This document shows, piece after piece, positions 60,331 through 64,000 of a stretch of DNA of 64,000 nucleotides. The DNA is taken from contig CADAFP010000005.1 of NCBI GenBank assembly GCA_902787185.1, positions 1 through 64,000 on the forward strand, written 5' to 3'. The notes under the pieces were generated by a model, which ran no database searches, had not been told where the DNA came from, and saw only the letters and a list, made by a program, of their open reading frames with translations. The DNA is from an uncultured Bacteroidales bacterium. GTDB lineage: Bacteria; Bacteroidota; Bacteroidia; Bacteroidales; Muribaculaceae. The stretch's first letter is position 1. Every line of letters begins with the position of its first letter. The position numbers and the translations under genes are program-made.

Positions 60331-60765
60331 ATAGTGTATCAAGTTATCGGGATTGCGATGGAGGTACAAAAGGAGTTGAACTGGGGACTTCTTGAACCGA
60401 TCTACAACGAGGCAATGCACTTGGAATTAATGGATAAGGGAATTGACCACGAAATCCAAAAGAATATACCTTGTTATTATAAGGGACAAAAGATGGAGAA
60501 GCATTACCAAGTGGACTTGCTTGTACAAGATAGTATAATTGTCGAGTTAAAATCCGCCAACAAGTTGATTGCAGCCCATCGAGCACAGTTGTTTAACTAC
60601 ATGAGACTGACAAAGAAGCCAATTGGACTTCTTATCAATTTTGGACAACCAAAACTTCAAGGAGAACGCTATGGGCTAAACCCCATCACCAACGAATGTG
60701 TCTTGCTTGATAAAGATATGAACGAGTTATATCTTGACGATGAGAACCAAGAAACCGACGAATAA
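60298..60765 (+). CDS. GxxExxY protein
   Basis: A 155-aa protein of the GxxExxY family: the name-giving motif is GLLEPIY with an upstream IAMEVQKEL, then PCYYKGQKMEKHYQVDLLV and IVELKSA, a PD-(D/E)XK nuclease-like core, and RLTKKPIGLLINFG. The start could be 60298 or the second ATG at 60307 (MDFKRYK). The gene is AT-richer than its neighbours and is framed by CACGAATGATC-type repeats, direct on the left and inverted on the right. Function is unknown; a mobile or selfish character is inferred. Confidence 0.88.
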   Translation: MINMDFKRYKAIVYQVIGIAMEVQKELNWGLLEPIYNEAMHLELMDKGIDHEIQKNIPCYYKGQKMEKHYQVDLLVQDSIIVELKSANKLIAAHRAQLFNYMRLTKKPIGLLINFGQPKLQGERYGLNPITNECVLLDKDMNELYLDDENQETDE

Positions 60766-60769
60766 TCAT

Positions 60770-60822
60770 ATTATTCATGATCATTCGTGGGCATTCATGG
60801 TTATTCGTGTGAATTAATTGTT
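60770..60822. repeat. Inverted copies of the CACGAATGATC motif after GxxExxY
   Basis: TCATGATCATTCGTGGGCAT followed by TCATGGTTATTCGTGTGAAT. These are reverse-complement relatives of the CACGAATGATCAT repeats to the left of the gene (60155-60175 and 60281-60300), so the gene is enclosed by opposed repeats. Confidence 0.75.
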
Positions 60823-60827
60823 GAGGA

Positions 60828-62105
60828 TTATTTGCCGGAGTAGGCGACGCCGTAGCCGATGAGGTGGTCGTAGCGTTCGCCCATGGGACGGTCATAGACC
60901 TTGACGAGGTATTCGTTGATGGTCTCGTAGTGGTCGCCCTCGATGCGTGATGACTGGCCTTGAGAAGTGCCATCGGGAACCCAGAGATACATGTAATTGT
61001 AGGCACCTTGCTTGAGGAGCAGGTCGGCAGTATAGCATCCCGATGAAGCGTCGTACTTCATCATCGCCTGAGGAGCAGGATAGCTGCTGGAGAACTCACC
61101 ATAGAGCCAAACGTTGCCACCGTAGAGTTTGCCGCCGGTGTCAAGGGTGAAATGTGTAATCATGTAATCGGCCTCGAGGTGATTTTCATTGTAAGCCTCT
61201 GCATTGCGGATGGTGAAGCGTCCAAACTGCGTTTTATCATAGAGATACTGCACCTCGCTGCGCGGCTCATCGATCATGAGCGACGCGTGATACATGGGCT
61301 CATAGTAACGGATGGAACTGACTCCCATGTTGATAGTGTGGGCTGCCACCGTCTCGAAACGGCGAAACTCATTGCCGGCAAAGAAAATCAGGTCTCGGTT
61401 GTGGTCATAGGTGACATGGTCGTTGGCCGCCATCAAGGGGCGATTGACCGTCACGGCATTGTCTTCACGGGAATTCTGAGAAACGATGCAGGTGAGCTCG
61501 CTATATGGATCCCTAATCTGCCCTGGCTTGAAGCGCACATCAAAGGAAACCTGCTGCATGCGGTTGTTGTATTCGACATCGGTGCGCGACGTCACTTGAG
61601 GATACACGCCCACAGTGCCTTCGCTGACCGAGAAACGCGTCTGGAACAGCAAGTTGTCGGGGTCGTCCTGCTCATATACGGTGAGCAGGTAATTGCCGCT
61701 CACGAGCAATTCCATGTCAGGGTTGGGCAACATGAACTGGTAATTGTAATAGTGGACGTAGGTGGCCCTGCTCTGCTCGTAGTCATCAATGTCGGCATAA
61801 TTGAAGCCACTGACGTACTCACTCTCAATCAACTGAGAGGGCTGCCAGTCGGCGTTGCAGTGAGTGACACTGTAGCGCAGGTAATGTACATCGTAGTCGA
61901 TGTAGTCAAAGTTGACAACCAGGCGATTGCCACTGTTCATCACGAGCACCGGCGGGATGTACATATTGTTCTCGAGGCACACCTTGAGAGAGTGCACATT
62001 GCTGTCAAAGACATGAGAGCGGGTATCCACCTTGCCCTGTGCCATCGCCGCTACCGCCAAGAGCATGCAGCACGCGATGGATACTATTCTATTCCACTTG
62101 TTCAT
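60828..62105 (-). CDS. DUF5103 / type IX secretion plug-like protein
   Basis: A 425-aa exported protein; I start at ATG 62105 (MNKWNRIVSIACCMLLAVAAMAQ in two parts), which provides the signal peptide missing from longer readings. The mature protein matches DUF5103 over its length: YIPPVLVMNSGNRLVVNFDYID, RYSVTHCNADWQPSQLIESEYVSGFN, QTRFSVSE, and RFTIRNAEAYNEN. Family members include a plug protein that closes the T9SS outer-membrane channel. The PorD-like gene at 41675 is the only other T9SS-related gene seen here. Confidence 0.87.
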   Translation of the reverse strand: MNKWNRIVSIACCMLLAVAAMAQGKVDTRSHVFDSNVHSLKVCLENNMYIPPVLVMNSGNRLVVNFDYIDYDVHYLRYSVTHCNADWQPSQLIESEYVSGFNYADIDDYEQSRATYVHYYNYQFMLPNPDMELLVSGNYLLTVYEQDDPDNLLFQTRFSVSEGTVGVYPQVTSRTDVEYNNRMQQVSFDVRFKPGQIRDPYSELTCIVSQNSREDNAVTVNRPLMAANDHVTYDHNRDLIFFAGNEFRRFETVAAHTINMGVSSIRYYEPMYHASLMIDEPRSEVQYLYDKTQFGRFTIRNAEAYNENHLEADYMITHFTLDTGGKLYGGNVWLYGEFSSSYPAPQAMMKYDASSGCYTADLLLKQGAYNYMYLWVPDGTSQGQSSRIEGDHYETINEYLVKVYDRPMGERYDHLIGYGVAYSGK

Positions 62106-62166
62106 CGTTGCTGTTATTAGTGATTGTATGTTTGACAAGAAAAGCCCCTTGAGGTTTAACCCAGTG

Positions 62167-63147
62167 TTAACGCAGCAGCAAGTAAACCGTGTAGGCCACG
62201 TAGGCAACAAAGAAGATGACACCCTCGATGCGGTCAAACTTGTTCTTCTTGAACGTGTGAATAACCATATAAAGCATGAGGGTAGCCACCAGCATCACCA
62301 CATAATCCATGATGTTGATGGACTGGAACGAGAGCGGTCGTACGGTAGAAGCGACACCCAGGATAAACATCAGGTTGAACAGATTGCTGCCGATGACGTT
62401 GCCCAGAGCAAGCTGAGGATTCTTCTTGCTCGCGGCGATGATGGCGGTCACCAGTTCAGGTAATGAGGTACCGACAGCAACAATAGTAATGGCAATAACC
62501 GCATCACTCAGGCCCCAAGCGACAGCCAACTTCCTGGCACTGTCAAGGAACAGGTTGCCACCGAAGATGAGCAGGGCGAGCGACGCCAGCGCGATGAGCC
62601 AAAGCAGCCACGGATTCTTGCCCGCGAGTGACGACTTGGCCTCCTCGTCGGCTTCTTGAATGGCTTTTTGGGGGTCTTTTCCCTTTTGGACGATTACCCA
62701 TCCCATATATCCAATGAAGACGAGGAGCAAAACGATACCATCCAGCCGATTCAAAGAACTATCGAGTCCAGGGACCATGGCATCGTTGGCGATAGCCATC
62801 ACGAGCACCGACATGAAGATGAGGAACGGGATGTCGCGCACCCGCTGCAGCCGTTCGATGGGGAACGGCAAAATCATCGCGGTCACACCCAAAATGAGGA
62901 AAATGTTAGCTATATTGGAACCTAACACATTTCCCATAGCGATATCGCCATTGTTGGGCACTTTGCTCAGTGCCGAGGAAACCGAGACGAACAACTCGGG
63001 CGCACTGGTGCCGATACCCACAATCGTGAGACCGATGATGAAGTTAGAAATCTTGGCACGTTGGGCGATAGCCACCGAGGAGTCAACGAGATAGTTGGCT
63101 GCAAGCAGCAACACTCCCAAGCCGACGATGAGCAATATATAATCCAT
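62167..63147 (-). CDS. Calcium/sodium antiporter (CaCA family, YrbG-like)
   Basis: A 326-aa inner-membrane exchanger with about ten hydrophobic segments. The two inverted alpha repeats are GIGTSAPELFVSVSSAL (about 41-57) with GNVLGSNIANI, and AVGTSLPELVTAI with GNVIGSNLFNL. Start is ATG 63147 (MDYILLIVGLG); earlier codons add a non-hydrophobic leader. Likely exports Ca2+ in exchange for Na+. Single gene between the plug-like protein and alaS. Confidence 0.93.
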   Translation of the reverse strand: MDYILLIVGLGVLLLAANYLVDSSVAIAQRAKISNFIIGLTIVGIGTSAPELFVSVSSALSKVPNNGDIAMGNVLGSNIANIFLILGVTAMILPFPIERLQRVRDIPFLIFMSVLVMAIANDAMVPGLDSSLNRLDGIVLLLVFIGYMGWVIVQKGKDPQKAIQEADEEAKSSLAGKNPWLLWLIALASLALLIFGGNLFLDSARKLAVAWGLSDAVIAITIVAVGTSLPELVTAIIAASKKNPQLALGNVIGSNLFNLMFILGVASTVRPLSFQSINIMDYVVMLVATLMLYMVIHTFKKNKFDRIEGVIFFVAYVAYTVYLLLR

Positions 63148-63166
63148 ACAAGATGTCGAAATTAAC

Positions 63167-63208
63167 ACACTACCGCATCCCAAAACGATGTGGGGGATAC
63201 GGTAGTGT
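63167..63208 (-). terminator. Terminator stem after alaS
   Basis: ACACTACCGCATCCC (63167-63181) pairs with GGGATACGGTAGTGT (63194-63208), 14 of 15 positions, 9 bp after the alaS stop. Confidence 0.8.
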
Positions 63209-63217
63209 AAATAAGGT

Positions 63218-64000
63218 TTACTTCAGTGCGTCGAGCATGGCCTGCATGGCGTCGTTAAGGCCCTGCGGGTTGCGTCCGCCAGCCTGAGCGAAATGAGGCT
63301 GTCCGCCGCCGCCACCCTGGATGGCCTTGGCTGCGCCGCGAACGATATCACCAGCCTTCTTGCCACTCTTGACGATGTCCTCGCTGAGCATGACGGTGAG
63401 CATGGGCTTACCCTCAAACTCGGTAGCGGCAAGGAATGCTGTGGCGGTGGGGCAATCTGCCTTGATGGTAAGAGCCACGCCCTTGACAACGTCGGGCATA
63501 CGCTCACCCCTGAGGGTGATGATCGTGATGCCGTTTTCCTCCTTGCCCTCGGATTCGAGTTGCTTGGCAAGGATGGCGATGCGCTGCTTCATGAAATCAT
63601 CGACCTGCTTCTTGAGGTCGGCGTTCTCGTTAAGCGACTTCTTGAGTGCTGCGATGGCATCGGGGGCATTGTTGAGCAGTTCCTTGACTTGAGCCATCGA
63701 GTCCTGGAAGTGGTCAAGCATATCCTCAACCACATAACCGCTGACGGCCTCGATGCGACGGATGCCAGCAGCAATGCTGCTCTCGCTGACGATGCGCACC
63801 ATGCCGATGTTGCCCGAGTTGGGCACATGGGTACCACCACACAGTTCCACCGAGTCGCCATACTTGATGACGCGCACGCGGTCACCGTATTTCTCGCCGA
63901 AGAGCGCCATAGCACCCATCTGCTTGGCCTCGTCGATAGGCACCTCACGGTGTTCCTCACGCGGCAGAGCCTCACGTATCATCTTATTGGCGAGGTGCTC
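63218..64000 (-). CDS. alaS: Alanine--tRNA ligase, C-terminal part
   Basis: The gene runs off the right edge; the visible 260 codons begin in frame at 64000 with EHLANKMIREAL. They hold the zinc-binding editing-domain motif ELCGGTHVPNSGNIG, with the histidine-cysteine pair that helps clear mischarged Ser and Gly, a coiled linker (NENADLKKQVDDFMKQRIAILAKQ) and the DHHA1/C-Ala domain with the glycine-rich GGGGGQPHFAQAGG. The aminoacylation domain lies outside the window. A terminator follows the stop. Confidence 0.96.
   Translation of the reverse strand, partial: EHLANKMIREALPREEHREVPIDEAKQMGAMALFGEKYGDRVRVIKYGDSVELCGGTHVPNSGNIGMVRIVSESSIAAGIRRIEAVSGYVVEDMLDHFQDSMAQVKELLNNAPDAIAALKKSLNENADLKKQVDDFMKQRIAILAKQLESEGKEENGITIITLRGERMPDVVKGVALTIKADCPTATAFLAATEFEGKPMLTVMLSEDIVKSGKKAGDIVRGAAKAIQGGGGGQPHFAQAGGRNPQGLNDAMQAMLDALK

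Overview
The window looks like chromosomal DNA of a Bacteroidales bacterium, probably an anaerobic gut-type lineage near Prevotellaceae/Muribaculaceae; I cannot name a genus. The signs are about 20 promoters of the Bacteroidetes form (-33 TTTG, about 20 bp, -7 TAnnTTTG), almost no Shine-Dalgarno sequences, families typical of the phylum (DUF4835/PorD, DUF5103 plug protein, DUF5606, DUF1015, long NusB, orphan UmuD), and secreted BspA-LRR/Big_2/dockerin proteins. No rRNA, tRNA or CRISPR array was seen. Most of the window is ordinary housekeeping DNA with a few accessory islands.

Layout. 1-2430: start of a leftward gene, fabD, queC and queF (queuosine precursor). 2431-2903: non-coding, packed with nested inverted repeats. 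2904-8128: a secreted FGE-fold protein with a half dockerin, a glutamine amidotransferase, an HD protein, mlaF, mlaE and an EEP-family nuclease. 8278-20381: an unbroken leftward series of a 1103-aa secreted dockerin protein, a LuxR-type regulator with a degenerate receiver, a hemerythrin/RIC protein, an LtaS-like sulfatase-fold protein, UmuD, a PhnP-like hydrolase, two lipoproteins, a TSCPD protein, a Crp/Fnr regulator, hisS and a membrane zinc protease. 20653-23905: two genes sharing one unnamed domain, then a broken group II intron whose reverse transcriptase runs into the 3' end of a lost third copy of the first gene. 23906-29910: a second FGE-fold dockerin protein, pta-ackA, luxS and mtnN, DUF1893 and SIMPL proteins. 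29911-30458: a promoter and a strong candidate structured RNA.

30459-38068: a second LRR/Big_2/dockerin protein, a flavoprotein, a HAD phosphatase, a Fur regulator, DUF1015 and a thioredoxin-fold dockerin protein. 38374-49245: a long rightward housekeeping series (dnaN, DnaQ-type exonuclease, coaBC, PorD-like, recN, rlmB, nusB, yajC, YbbR, coaE, DUF5606, NlpC/P60). CoaBC and CoaE are the middle and last steps of CoA synthesis. 49359-56481: an M64 peptidase, an HsdR-N-like protein and a run of five exported proteins of unknown role. 56551-64000: UvrD/PcrA helicase, nspC, a GxxExxY gene bracketed by repeats, a T9SS plug-like protein, a Ca/Na antiporter and the 3' part of alaS.

The observations I rate highest are the period-7 repeat arrays carrying CTAA/TTAG cores that begin at or just after stop codons at six gene ends; the multi-hairpin element at 2500-2893, whose few helix mismatches are G-U wobbles on one strand only; the structured RNA candidate near 30085-30315; and the paralogous domain family disrupted by a group II intron.
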